DNA of 64,000 bases from Paraglaciecola arctica BSs20135. Lineage in GTDB: Bacteria > Pseudomonadota > Gammaproteobacteria > Enterobacterales > Alteromonadaceae. A program made the translations under genes and the position numbers. Shown here one piece after another: positions 42,441 through 50,451 of the stretch. Below the pieces are notes generated by a model. The model was not told the origin of the DNA and did not search any database. It saw nothing but the letters and a program-made list of their open reading frames with translations. The first letter of the stretch is position 1. Each line of letters opens with the position of its first letter. The stretch lies in assembly GCF_000314995.1 (NCBI RefSeq), contig NZ_BAEO01000044.1, positions 19,151-83,150 on the forward strand. Direction: 5' to 3'.

Positions 42441-43454
42441 ATGAGTGAAACTATAAATCGCACTATTTCTGTAGCCCCAATGCTGGATTGGACAGATAAA
42501 CATTGTCGGTATTTCCTTAGAAAAATATCACAACACGCGCTTTTGTATACTGAAATGGTGACTACAGGTGCGATCATTTTTGGTAAAGGTGATTATCTTG
42601 CTTATAACCAAGAAGAGCACCCTGTAGCACTGCAACTGGGTGGTTCTGATCCTACTGATATGGCGCGCTGTGCAGGTGAAGCGCAAAAATACGGTTACGA
42701 TGAAGTAAACATAAATGTGGGCTGTCCCTCTGATCGTGTACAAAATGGCAGGTTCGGTGCCTGTTTAATGGCTGAGCCTGAAACTGTGGCTGCATGTATT
42801 AGCAGTATGCAGGCAGAGGTGGATATACCCGTTACAGTAAAGTCTCGCATCGGCATTGACGATATGGATGAGTATGAAGACTTAACCCGTTTTATTGATG
42901 TGGTTGCTGCGTCAGGTTGCGATACTTTTATTGTGCATGCCCGTAAAGCTTGGTTAAAAGGGTTAAGTCCAAAACAAAATCGTGATGTGCCACCCTTGAT
43001 GTACGATCGTGTTTACCAGTTAAAACAACAGTTCCCAGATTTACATATCAGTCTAAACGGTGGTGTAAAAACCCTAGATGATGTGCAGCTTCACCTTAAT
43101 TATTTAGATGGCGTGATGATAGGTCGTGAGGTTTATAGTAATCCGTACATTTTGGCTGAGGTCGATAATCGTTTTTATCAAGACAACGCGGTCATTAAAA
43201 CTAGAGCTGAAGTGGTAATGTCTATGTTGCCTTATGTTGAGCAGCAGATTGCTCTAGGTGCTAGGCCGTGGCATATTGCTAGACATATGTTGGGGTTGTT
43301 TCAAGGCCAACCAGGCGGGCGTATTTGGCGTAGATACTTAAGTCAAAATGGCACTAAGGCAAATGTCGGTATTGAGCTTTTAACTGATGCTTTAGAGGTG
43401 TTATTAGATGCACAATCTAAGGCAGAACAATTCCAATCTGAGATGATTGGTTAA
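42441..43454 (+). CDS. dusA: tRNA-dihydrouridine synthase A
   Basis: DusA reduces uridines 20 and 20a of the tRNA D-loop using FMN and NADPH. The protein has SVAPMLDWTDKHCRYFLRK, INVGCPSDRVQNGRFGACLM with the catalytic Cys, IVHARKAWLKGLSPKQNRDV, LNGGVKT and GVMIGREVYSNP. These separate it from DusB and DusC. The frame begins 12 codons earlier, but the ATG at 42441 has GAGG upstream with good spacing and gives MSETINRTISVAPML; the product is 337 residues. The adjacent helicase is a neighbour on the same strand, with no evidence of functional linkage. Confidence 0.94.
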   Translation: MSETINRTISVAPMLDWTDKHCRYFLRKISQHALLYTEMVTTGAIIFGKGDYLAYNQEEHPVALQLGGSDPTDMARCAGEAQKYGYDEVNINVGCPSDRVQNGRFGACLMAEPETVAACISSMQAEVDIPVTVKSRIGIDDMDEYEDLTRFIDVVAASGCDTFIVHARKAWLKGLSPKQNRDVPPLMYDRVYQLKQQFPDLHISLNGGVKTLDDVQLHLNYLDGVMIGREVYSNPYILAEVDNRFYQDNAVIKTRAEVVMSMLPYVEQQIALGARPWHIARHMLGLFQGQPGGRIWRRYLSQNGTKANVGIELLTDALEVLLDAQSKAEQFQSEMIG

Positions 43455-43577
43455 ATTGACCAAAGCAATGGCAAAAATAACTAAACTTTAGGCTTGGACA
43501 ATAACAACTCACATTTTGTTCGTCTAAGGTTAAAGTTAAACTTCATATAAATCAAATAGATAAAATTAATTTCATGA

Positions 43578-43594
43578 TTGGCACAACTATCGCA
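43578..43594 (+). promoter_or_regulatory. Sigma-54-type promoter before a small exported-protein gene
   Basis: TTGGCACAACTATCGCA has the invariant GG and GC ten bases apart and matches the -24/-12 consensus TTGGCACG-N4-TTGCA at nearly all key positions. It lies 80 bp before the ATG of the small gene at 43674. Its TTGGCACAAC core is shared with the pspA promoter at 46699. This suggests control by an enhancer-binding protein such as PspF. Confidence 0.75.
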
Positions 43595-43673
43595 AAGGAT
43601 ACTGCGACTTAACCAATAACTGTTCACACAAATTAAAAAACAGTTATCACTTACTAAACCAAAGGAAAATATC

Positions 43674-43955
43674 ATGTTTACTAAATCTAAAATCGCTGCC
43701 ATCGCACTTACTTCTACGTTAGCTTTTGCGTCTTCAGCGCAAGCCGAAAACGTGTCATTAGAAAAATATGTAAGCGGCATGGTGAATCAAGCGATGGAAG
43801 TTGCACAACAAGAAATTAAAAATAACGTCAGTTTGGCAATTTTGACTGTAGCCTACAACGTTAGTTTTAATGAAGAAAAAAATTATACAGCTAAAGTCAC
43901 TATTACTGACATTAAAGCTGTAAGTGAAGAGGCAACAAAAACACAAGCTGAATAA
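43674..43955 (+). CDS. Small exported protein, candidate sigma-54/Psp regulon member
   Basis: A 93-residue precursor. The signal peptide (SKIAAIALTSTLAFASSAQA) ends AQA before ENVSLEKY. The mature part is about 68 residues, with a helical region (VSGMVNQAMEVAQQEIKNN) and strands (VSLAILTVAYNVSF; YTAKVTITDIKAVS). Family not recognised. The ATG has an AAAGGAAAAT ribosome site. It is preceded by a sigma-54-type promoter resembling that of pspA, and another small membrane gene follows after 10 bp. The likely role is in envelope stress; this rests on promoter and location only. A leftward open frame across its start (43481-43780) is a shadow. Confidence 0.78.
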   Translation: MFTKSKIAAIALTSTLAFASSAQAENVSLEKYVSGMVNQAMEVAQQEIKNNVSLAILTVAYNVSFNEEKNYTAKVTITDIKAVSEEATKTQAE

Positions 43956-43965
43956 GGAATTGCCT

Positions 43966-44118
43966 ATGTTTAATCAAATATCTTTATTTATCATGTTGTT
44001 AACCCCTGTACTTGCTTATGTGGCAGGGGCAATGATTTTTAGTTTTGTTGAATGTTTACGCAAAAATTCAGTGATGGCTAAATATAATCACTTCATCAGT
44101 TATCGTAACGGTCTCTAA
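43966..44118 (+). CDS. Small membrane protein, probably co-transcribed with the exported protein
   Basis: A 50-residue protein that begins MFNQISLFIMLLTPVLAY and contains one long hydrophobic segment (about 5-30), followed by a basic tail (LRKNSVMAKYNHFISYRNGL). The ATG at 43966 has AAGGA eight bases upstream, inside the end of the preceding gene. A longer frame (from 43924) starts within that gene and has no ribosome site. Family not recognised. It is probably inner-membrane located with the basic tail in the cytoplasm. Together with the preceding gene it forms a two-gene operon under a sigma-54-type promoter. Confidence 0.68.
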   Translation: MFNQISLFIMLLTPVLAYVAGAMIFSFVECLRKNSVMAKYNHFISYRNGL

Positions 44119-44274
44119 CAGCAGTATTGACCGTTTTTGTTTTTCTCTCTTTGGTTAGCTTACACACCATTAGGCTTAATTTCCCTCTGCATAATTCCTC
44201 AATGTTTGTACCTTTGATATTTTCACTAACCGTTTTGCATGTCCATAACAAAGATACGAGAAGTCATTCTTGCC

Positions 44275-44478
44275 TTAGGCGCCTTCTAATAGAACTAAAT
44301 CACGACCAGTTAAATACACACCGAATTCACTGATCAACATATTGATATAATGACGGGGAACTTTGTCACATGACTGAAGTTTCTTAATGGAGGATAGGCG
44401 ACATCCCAAACGTTGCGCGAAACAACTGGCTGGGATCCCTCTGTGTGCAAGAAAAGTCAAAAAACGTTTTCCGGTCAT
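44275..44478 (-). CDS. Small putative helix-turn-helix protein
   Basis: A 67-residue protein with start MTGKRFLTFLAHRGIPASCF. The segment FAQRLGCRLSSIKKLQSCD reads like a helix-turn-helix of the XRE/lambda type (A-x3-G-x5-[IV]). A longer frame (to 44517) lacks a ribosome site; the ATG at 44478 has GAGG nearby. A small DNA-binding regulator is plausible, but the protein is short, two Cys lie in or beside the helix, and no operator is known. It lies antisense to the neighbours between the small sigma-54 operon and a hybrid kinase. Confidence 0.5.
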   Translation of the reverse strand: MTGKRFLTFLAHRGIPASCFAQRLGCRLSSIKKLQSCDKVPRHYINMLISEFGVYLTGRDLVLLEGA

Positions 44479-44819
44479 ATTTTTACTACCTCTACAACTA
44501 ACCGCAATACAAAACATTAAGATGTATTTATAGCAAAATAGTTCCTTCTTTTCAGTGCTTTTTTAACATTATTGTAACATTGTAATAAGTACAGAGCACA
44601 AAATAATCAAAGCCCAAATAATTTCTTCAAACTAAGAGATGAGGGGGAACTATTGCTTTTCTTTGAATGTGTATTTAAAGCTAATCCTATAGTTATACAG
44701 ATTGGTATTTGATTTGTGATCTTGCAAATTATTGAATTGAGCAGGTATGTAGTTTAAGCTAATTTACCCCAGAAGTTGTTCGTTGATACTAACAACTGTA
44801 TTCCAAATAATGGCAAACA
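44479..44819. other. Intergenic region before the hybrid kinase
   Basis: This 341-bp AT-rich stretch separates the small HTH gene (leftward) from the hybrid kinase (rightward) and should contain both promoters. No clear operator, repeat or additional reading frame was seen. Confidence 0.4.
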
Positions 44820-46475
44820 ATGCCCAATAATTCATTAAAAGTAGAGCAGCAATTGCGTCACGCTGGGTTTAAAGTGCTGTTAGGCTTTGCTCTTCTTATC
44901 TCAGCGATTATTATTTTTACTAAACCCAATAATGCTTTGATTGCTTGGGTCATAACATGCACTTGGTTCACATTGTCTGTCGTCGCTTTATTTAGGCCAC
45001 AGTATAATCTTTGGTGTGCTAAAAGTTGGGTATTAATATCTGTGCCTCTAATACCGGTATTAATTCTTTTTAACGGAATTGTTCCTGCAACACTGATTTC
45101 GTTAGCTACTATCTTTCCTGTGATGCTTGTTAAGCATTATTGGCGATTATTTTCTGTGATTATTATCGCCTGTTCTACCTTGTTGGTTCCGTTCTCTGAT
45201 GTCCCATATGATAATGCAATTTGGCTGAGGTTATCCATTTCTAACGCCATTGTTGCTATGATGGTACTGACACTCGTCACCTACTTAGAGCGTGCATTAG
45301 TGTCAAGTCTGGATAAGACAGATGAGTTAAATAAAGCACTAATTAGCGAACGTGAGGCTAACCAAACTCAATCTAAATTTTTAGCCACAATGTCCCATGA
45401 AATTCGCACGCCAATGAACGGAATTTTAGGTTTGCTGGAAATTATGTTGTCCACAGATGTATCCAAGCAACAACGCTCGCATCTTGAAAAAATCAAATAT
45501 TCTGGCGATGTGTTGCACCGAATTCTTAATGATATTCTCGATTTTTCTAAGCTCACTGCCGGTAAATTAGTTATTGAAAATATTCCTATTAGTATTCATC
45601 AATTAATTATTGATACTTCAGCAGTATTTAAAACACAGGCGCAAGGTAAAGGTATCAATTTAAACTTCAGTGTTGATCAAAAAATAAAACAAAATCTCAT
45701 GGGAGATCCAACACGCATAACTCAAGTGATAAATAACTTGGTCAACAATGCAATTAAATTTACCGCAACAGGTGAGGTGAATATTTCAGTCACCCTAACC
45801 CAACAAAAGGATAAGGTTCAAACCCTTGAATTTTGCGTTAGTGATACCGGTATTGGTATTTCAAATGACAATATAAGCAGTATTTTCTCAGCATTTACTC
45901 AAGCCGATGATTCCACTGCGAGAATATTTGGCGGTACCGGGTTAGGTCTGCAAATTGCTAAAAACCTGGTTGAACAAATGGGAGGTCAGATATGGGTTAA
46001 AAGTGATGAACAAGTAGGGAGTGAGTTCTATTTTACCCTAAGTCTTAAAGGATCCTCAAAGTTACCCATCAATACTAAAAAAATCGAGCATGAACGCCCA
46101 CAGTTTACTGGTAGTGTATTGGTGGTTGAAGACAATGAAATCAATCAAGTGGTAGCTGAACAAATTTTACTATCATACGGACTACAAGTTGATCTCGCCG
46201 ACGACGGACAACAATGCATAGAGGCACTTGAACACGTCGACTATGATCTAGTGTTGATGGATTTACACATGCCAAATATTGATGGCTTTGAAGCCTGTTC
46301 AATCATTAGAAAGACAAATCCTAATATTCCAATCGTGGCTTTAACCGCCGCTGTACTAAAAGATGAGGTTCAAAAAGCTTTAGATGCAGGTATGAATTCA
46401 CATCTCGCTAAACCACTCGATCATGTTCAATTGCAAAAAGTCTTAAATAGATACCTCAAAACCAAACAAATGTAA
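44820..46475 (+). CDS. Membrane hybrid histidine kinase (6TM-HisKA-HATPase-REC)
   Basis: A 551-residue kinase. The first ~165 residues hold about six hydrophobic helices (VLLGFALLISAIIIFT; LIAWVITCTWFTLSVVAL; AIVAMMVLTLVTYLERAL) with little periplasmic loop, a MASE-like membrane sensor. A coiled coil leads to HisKA (TMSHEIRTPMNGILGLL), HATPase (INNLVNNAIKFT, DTGIGIS, FGGTGLGLQIAK) and a C-terminal REC with phospho-Asp in LVLMDLHMPNIDG and acidic pair VVEDN. It lacks an HPt domain. It lies immediately upstream of the pspA region but is separated by a sigma-54 promoter, so it is not obviously part of that operon. Signal unknown. Confidence 0.92.
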   Translation: MPNNSLKVEQQLRHAGFKVLLGFALLISAIIIFTKPNNALIAWVITCTWFTLSVVALFRPQYNLWCAKSWVLISVPLIPVLILFNGIVPATLISLATIFPVMLVKHYWRLFSVIIIACSTLLVPFSDVPYDNAIWLRLSISNAIVAMMVLTLVTYLERALVSSLDKTDELNKALISEREANQTQSKFLATMSHEIRTPMNGILGLLEIMLSTDVSKQQRSHLEKIKYSGDVLHRILNDILDFSKLTAGKLVIENIPISIHQLIIDTSAVFKTQAQGKGINLNFSVDQKIKQNLMGDPTRITQVINNLVNNAIKFTATGEVNISVTLTQQKDKVQTLEFCVSDTGIGISNDNISSIFSAFTQADDSTARIFGGTGLGLQIAKNLVEQMGGQIWVKSDEQVGSEFYFTLSLKGSSKLPINTKKIEHERPQFTGSVLVVEDNEINQVVAEQILLSYGLQVDLADDGQQCIEALEHVDYDLVLMDLHMPNIDGFEACSIIRKTNPNIPIVALTAAVLKDEVQKALDAGMNSHLAKPLDHVQLQKVLNRYLKTKQM

Positions 46476-46581
46476 CAGCTACTACTTTTCCGCTGTACTG
46501 TTTTTTTCTTCTATGGTTTAACGCTCCTAGTTTTTTAGATTATCCATTTCCAGCATACAAAATATCAGTTGTTATTTTCAC

Positions 46582-46612
46582 TAACAATTTAGTCTATTTG
46601 ACTAAATTGTTA
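46582..46612. promoter_or_regulatory. 13-bp inverted repeat upstream of the pspA promoter
   Basis: TAACAATTTAGTC and its exact complement are separated by TATTT. The centre is about 128 bp before the expected pspA start of transcription, the distance at which sigma-54 enhancer sites usually lie. There is no T-run, so it is a poor terminator for the preceding kinase, although that role cannot be excluded. Confidence 0.45.
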
Positions 46613-46698
46613 AGTAAGACCCAAAGCATCAATAAGGATGACTTTTTAATATTTATAAAAATTCCATGTAAATCATATTGTTATCTGTGTTTGTTAAA

Positions 46699-46715
46699 TT
46701 GGCACAACACTTGTA
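46699..46715 (+). promoter_or_regulatory. Sigma-54-type promoter of pspA
   Basis: TTGGCACAACACTTGTA has GG at -24. The -12 element is TTGT rather than TTGC, with correct ten-base spacing. It starts 81 bp before the pspA ATG. E. coli pspA is transcribed by sigma-54 with PspF, so this site fits the known regulation. Confidence 0.7.
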
Positions 46716-46779
46716 ATAGTTATGGTAGTGCTGGAATAGCCCAGCAGGAAAACTCATAAATATTATTGGAGAAATCAAA

Positions 46780-47439
46780 ATGGGTATGTTTACGAGAATG
46801 TCAGACATAGTACAAGCCAATATCAACGCCATCTTAGATAAAGCGGAAGATCCAGCCAAAGTGATTAAGCTGCTTATCCAAGAAATGGAAGAAACCTTAG
46901 TAGAATTACGCTCTGTGGCAGCGACTAATCTAGCCGAGAAAAAACAAGTTCAGCGCCAAGCAGACAAACTGCAACAACAAATCAATGCATGGCAGGCAAA
47001 AGCGACTTTAGCGGTAGAAAAAGATCGTGAAGACCTGGCCAGAGCTGCGTTAGGTGAAAAGCACCTTTGTCAGCAAAAATTGTCAGCTTTAACTGATGAG
47101 CAGGTTGTAGTGGACGAATCGTTGTCTAAGTTACAAGCCGATATGGGAAAATTACAAGACAAACTTGTGGAAGCGCGAGCTAAACAAAAGTCTTTGATTG
47201 TTAGAGAGCGCTCGGTAGCTGTGCGAATGACGGTTAAAAATAGAGTTCACTCAGTCAAAATCGATGATGCAATTATGCGGTTTGAACAATATGAACGCAG
47301 GATTGATGACTTAGAGTCGCAAGTTGATGCTTACGATTTAGTGAATGAATCACAAGGCTTACATGCACAGTTCAATGAACTTGAAGCTGAGAGCCAAATT
47401 GAACAAGAGCTAGAAGCTTTACGTAAAAAGGTTGCTTAG
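46780..47439 (+). CDS. pspA: Phage shock protein A
   Basis: A 219-residue coiled-coil protein of the PspA/IM30 (ESCRT-III-like) family that binds the inner membrane during stress and, in enterobacteria, inhibits the PspF activator. MGMFTRMSDIVQANINAILD and KAEDPAKVIKLLIQEMEETL are the amphipathic N-terminus and family signature. Long helices follow (AEKKQVQRQADKLQQQINAW; FEQYERRIDDLESQVDAYD). The ATG has TTGGAG upstream. A stem-loop (47456-47486) and then pspC come next. pspB, usually between pspA and pspC, is absent, and pspF is not in the window. Confidence 0.96.
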   Translation: MGMFTRMSDIVQANINAILDKAEDPAKVIKLLIQEMEETLVELRSVAATNLAEKKQVQRQADKLQQQINAWQAKATLAVEKDREDLARAALGEKHLCQQKLSALTDEQVVVDESLSKLQADMGKLQDKLVEARAKQKSLIVRERSVAVRMTVKNRVHSVKIDDAIMRFEQYERRIDDLESQVDAYDLVNESQGLHAQFNELEAESQIEQELEALRKKVA

Positions 47440-47455
47440 TTTTGATCGGTCACTT

Positions 47456-47486
47456 AGCTAGTGGTAATCAATTGTTGCCACTAGCT
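47456..47486 (+). ncRNA. Stem-loop between pspA and pspC (mRNA element)
   Basis: AGCTAGTGGTAA pairs with TTGCCACTAGCT through 12 bp (one G-U), with a 7-base loop. There is no T-run, so it is unlikely to be a full terminator. It may protect the pspA message from 3' decay or limit read-through into pspC. Confidence 0.55.
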
Positions 47487-47515
47487 GCCAAGACTTAAGA
47501 ACAAAGGGGAAAAAC

Positions 47516-47716
47516 ATGAAACGTTATTATGAAGTTAACAGATTATATAAAGATCCAGTGCATCGTAAAGTGTCGGGTGTATGTGCAGGTTTAGCTAAAC
47601 ATTGGAGTCTACCTAGATTGTTAGTCCGCGTAATAGCCGTAGTCTGTCTAATATCGCTGCCGATGGTTACTGCTATTGCCTACATCACTGCCACAGTCCT
47701 GATCCCAAACAGATAG
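47516..47716 (+). CDS. pspC: Short PspC-domain protein
   Basis: A 66-residue protein that is essentially one PspC domain: LYKDPVHRKVSGVCAGLAKH, then LPRLLVRVIAVVCLIS and a hydrophobic stretch ending TATVLIPNR. E. coli PspC is longer (119 residues) and includes a periplasmic part that is missing here. In E. coli PspB and PspC sense envelope stress and bind PspA. The ATG has AAAGGGGAAAAAC upstream. It follows pspA with a 76-bp gap containing a stem-loop and is 9 bp from the next gene. Without pspB nearby, PspC may act alone. Confidence 0.9.
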   Translation: MKRYYEVNRLYKDPVHRKVSGVCAGLAKHWSLPRLLVRVIAVVCLISLPMVTAIAYITATVLIPNR

Positions 47717-47725
47717 GAGTAGACT

Positions 47726-48058
47726 ATGTTTAAAAACATTATTCTGGCGATATTGATAGCGATAGTGTTGACATACTGCTTGGGGCATCTGGCAAGCCAG
47801 TGGCTAGATTTACATCTTTCCTTTGCCGAATATGATTTTGAGCCCATAGCCTCAATTCTTGCAGTGACAGGTTTAGTAGTAATATTGGTAGTGGTGGGTT
47901 TTATTATCGCATTTAGTATTTTTGCCGCGATTGCTTTTGTTGTAGTTGCAGTTGGTATTGGTTTATTTGTTGCTGGGTTAAGTGTGTTTTGGCCGGTTAT
48001 CTTATTTACCTTAGTGATTTTTCTTTTAGTTAAAGACAAACAAACTGCCGCCTACTGA
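47726..48058 (+). CDS. Membrane protein in the psp operon (unassigned)
   Basis: A 110-residue very hydrophobic protein with about three helices (NIILAILIAIVLTYCL; ILAVTGLVVILVVVGFIIAF; AIAFVVVAVGIGLFVAGL). The alanine- and valine-rich composition offers no catalytic motif. It starts 9 bp after pspC, with AGGAG before its ATG, and is therefore almost certainly in the psp transcript. It could take the role of PspB, PspD or PspG, but by eye it matches none of them. Assignment is by position only. Confidence 0.75.
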   Translation: MFKNIILAILIAIVLTYCLGHLASQWLDLHLSFAEYDFEPIASILAVTGLVVILVVVGFIIAFSIFAAIAFVVVAVGIGLFVAGLSVFWPVILFTLVIFLLVKDKQTAAY

Positions 48059-48158
48059 AGTTATCAAAGACCTAGGTCAAACTTTTGTGTTTAATGGTTG
48101 GCATGTTAAATAGAATTACTGAATAATTGAGAGCATATTTATTATTTGTAGGTGGTTT

Positions 48159-48590
48159 ATGCTTCGATTGATTATATTGCTGTGTAGTTTGGTAACTGGT
48201 TCGCTTTTCGCTGAAATAATAGTAACTGACGCAACCGTCAGATTACTGCCCCCTGGAGTGCCAAACACAGCGGCTTATTTTTCTATTCAAAACCACTCGG
48301 ATACAAGCCAAATATTGATCGGTGCTTCTGCAGACTTCGCCACTAAAGCAGAAATACATAACCATATTTTGGTGGATGATATGATGAGCATGCAACAACG
48401 GTCTGAAGTTGTTATTCAGCCAGGGGAAAGTGTTCAGTTTGCTCCCGGCGGTCTACATATTATGATTTTTGGGCTGAAGACTCCCTTGCGCGAAGGGCAG
48501 TCTGTAGAAATTAGTCTGCAGACTAAAGGAGGCGAGTCAATTAGCATTACAGCTAAGGTTGCTCGGCCATCAGCACACTCACATCATTAG
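48159..48590 (+). CDS. Periplasmic copper chaperone, PCu(A)C family
   Basis: A 143-residue exported protein. The signal peptide (MLRLIILLCSLVTGSLFAE) precedes a cupredoxin-like domain with the PCu(A)C metal site: TKAEIHNHILVDDMMSM and FAPGGLHIMIFG, the His/Met pattern of the family. A His-rich end (PSAHSHH) may bind extra copper. Such proteins deliver Cu(I) to the Cu-A centre of cytochrome c oxidase. It begins a three-gene run with the DUF2333 gene (8 bp apart) and an outer-membrane protein. No cytochrome oxidase gene is nearby. Confidence 0.9.
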   Translation: MLRLIILLCSLVTGSLFAEIIVTDATVRLLPPGVPNTAAYFSIQNHSDTSQILIGASADFATKAEIHNHILVDDMMSMQQRSEVVIQPGESVQFAPGGLHIMIFGLKTPLREGQSVEISLQTKGGESISITAKVARPSAHSHH

Positions 48591-48598
48591 GAAAAAAC

Positions 48599-49591
48599 AT
48601 GAAACAATATCTTGCCCCAAAATGGTTGTTCAGCGCGATTGCACTAATCATCTTTTTGTTTTGGCTTTTATCGGTGTATTGGAGCTTCGAGCCTGAATTA
48701 TTTGAACCTGAACTTCTTGCACAGCAGCAAGCTAGCCAAAGAAATGAGTCTGTTGTTGCGGGCTACACTATTACTACTAGTCTAATTAAAGTTAGCGAAA
48801 CCTTGCTAGACAAGCCTGGCGGCTATTTGTCAAATGATGTATTGCCACCTAGTGTGATGATGGACAATATGCCTAGTTGGGAGTTTGGTGCCTTAGAAAT
48901 GACTCGGGATTTGGCTCTAGCTATGCGCCAAGACTTTAGCCGCTCACAAAGCCAATCCTTAGAAAATCCTTTTTTAACCAAAGCCCAACCGCAATTTAAT
49001 ATAGATAACTTAAGTTGGTTGTTGCCTTCTGCAGAGTCGAAGTATCAAGAAGGTATAGATAATTTATATGCTTACAGAAGTAGCTTATCTGATAGCCGCC
49101 AAAAACAAGGACAATTCTACGCGCGGGCTGATAATTTGAGAGATTGGCTTAAACAGTTAGAGAAACGTTTAGGCAGTTTCTCGCAACGTTTGAGTGCAAG
49201 TGTTGGTCAAGAGCGTCTTGATACTAATTTAGCTGGTGATGCTCAAGCTATACAGTCTACGCCAACTGCAAATCGACTGGCTGAAAAAACCAGCTGGTGG
49301 AAGTTAGATGATAATTTTTATGAGGCTAGAGGTGCAAGTTGGGCATTAATACATTTTTTAAAAGCTGTAGAAGTGGATTTTGCCGATGTTCTCAAGAAGA
49401 AAAATGCCACAATTAGCTTGCAACAAATTATCCGTGAATTGGAAGCGACTCAAGAGTCTCTCTGGAGTCCAATGATATTAAATGGTAGTGGTTTTGGTAC
49501 CTTAGCTAATCATTCATTAGTGATGGCGAACTATATTTCTAGGGCAAATGCTGCTCTAATTGAGCTAAGCGAATTATTGAATCAGGGTTAA
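48599..49591 (+). CDS. DUF2333 family membrane-anchored protein
   Basis: A 330-residue protein with an N-terminal membrane anchor (WLFSAIALIIFLFWLLSVYW) and a large periplasmic part. Family-typical segments are LDKPGGYLSNDVLPPSVMMD, MPSWEFGALEMTRDLALAMR, TSWWKLDDNFYEARGASWAL and LNGSGFGTLANHSLVMANYI. DUF2333 has no experimentally established function. It starts 8 bp after the copper chaperone and ends 3 bp before the outer-membrane protein, so the three are most likely one operon. Gene order alone does not imply a shared function. Confidence 0.88.
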   Translation: MKQYLAPKWLFSAIALIIFLFWLLSVYWSFEPELFEPELLAQQQASQRNESVVAGYTITTSLIKVSETLLDKPGGYLSNDVLPPSVMMDNMPSWEFGALEMTRDLALAMRQDFSRSQSQSLENPFLTKAQPQFNIDNLSWLLPSAESKYQEGIDNLYAYRSSLSDSRQKQGQFYARADNLRDWLKQLEKRLGSFSQRLSASVGQERLDTNLAGDAQAIQSTPTANRLAEKTSWWKLDDNFYEARGASWALIHFLKAVEVDFADVLKKKNATISLQQIIRELEATQESLWSPMILNGSGFGTLANHSLVMANYISRANAALIELSELLNQG

Positions 49592-49594
49592 ATT

Positions 49595-50353
49595 ATGAAA
49601 AAGACAGTCCTAACTTTAGGCCTAATTGTATCGGGAACTAGTTTTACTGCACAGGCTGATACCTTACTTGGCCTCTATGCAGGTGCTCAGGGCTGGAATA
49701 TGCAAACCTCAGGTGGGTTTTCAAGTGATGGTACTAATGCGGATTTTAATTTTGAAGACCAAACAAATTCGAACATTTATGTAGCCTTTGAACATCCGGT
49801 TCCTTTAATTCCAAATATTAAAATACAACGAACCATCATGGACACGTCAGGTGAGACAACGTTAAATTCACAGTACACCTTTGGCGATGAAATTTATGCC
49901 AATAACACTGATGTGAGCACCGATGTGCAATTAACAACAACAGATTTTATCTTATATTACGAGTTGTTTGATAACGATTTGATTAGTTTTGATGTGGGTA
50001 TCAACGCCAAACAAATTGATGGAGAGTTTTTGGTCACGGAAAAGGAAAATCCCTCTACCTCTTCCAGAGAATCGTTTTCTGGGCCCGTTCCAATGGTTTA
50101 TTCTCGGCTGGCTATAGGTATCCCCTTTAGTGGCTTTGGTGCTTATGTGGAGGGGAGTTTCTTAAATATTGATGATCATACCTTGTCAGACTACCAAGCC
50201 GCGTTGACTTATAGCTTGATGGAAAATCTAGCGTTAGATATGACTTTTCAGCTAGGTTATCGGACTGTTAAATTAGAGTTGGATGACTTAGATGATATTT
50301 ATTCAAATCTTGAATTTAAAGGTGTATACGCTGGATTAGAGGTGCATTTTTAA
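49595..50353 (+). CDS. TIGR04219-type outer-membrane beta-barrel protein
   Basis: A 252-residue precursor. The signal peptide (KKTVLTLGLIVSGTSFTAQA) ends AQA. The mature protein begins DTLLGLYAGAQGWNMQTSGG and alternates strands across its length, with a terminal FKGVYAGLEVHF, the aromatic C-terminal strand expected for Bam-dependent insertion. This fits the TIGR04219 family; function unknown. It is the third gene of the chaperone-DUF2333 operon (gap 3 bp). An inverted repeat ahead of cysJ follows within 100 bp. Confidence 0.87.
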   Translation: MKKTVLTLGLIVSGTSFTAQADTLLGLYAGAQGWNMQTSGGFSSDGTNADFNFEDQTNSNIYVAFEHPVPLIPNIKIQRTIMDTSGETTLNSQYTFGDEIYANNTDVSTDVQLTTTDFILYYELFDNDLISFDVGINAKQIDGEFLVTEKENPSTSSRESFSGPVPMVYSRLAIGIPFSGFGAYVEGSFLNIDDHTLSDYQAALTYSLMENLALDMTFQLGYRTVKLELDDLDDIYSNLEFKGVYAGLEVHF

Positions 50354-50410
50354 TTTCATCTGATTTGGTTATAAAAAATTAGTTTTTATTCTTTCCAGTT
50401 ATGTCCTTAT

Positions 50411-50448
50411 ATCGCTAACCTATAGTTGTGTTAATAACGGTTAGCGAT
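50411..50448. promoter_or_regulatory. Inverted repeat directly upstream of cysJ
   Basis: ATCGCTAACC and GGTTAGCGAT are perfect 10-bp arms separated by 18 bases. The right arm ends three bases before the cysJ ATG (50452), covering the expected ribosome site. It may be an operator or an mRNA hairpin that hides the start. It does not look like a rho-independent terminator because no T-run follows. Confidence 0.6.
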
Positions 50449-50451
50449 TAT

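Noticed and set aside
43481..43780. 99-codon leftward frame across the start of the small exported protein
   Set aside because: It runs across the sigma-54 promoter and a well-formed signal peptide gene on the other strand, and has no ribosome site.
44127..44333. 68-codon open frame after the small membrane gene
   Set aside because: No ribosome site and an irregular composition; it overlaps the HTH gene end on the other strand.
46582..46612. Considered as a rho-independent terminator of the hybrid kinase gene
   Set aside because: The stem is AT-rich and no T-run follows on either strand; a regulatory site upstream of the pspA promoter is at least as likely.
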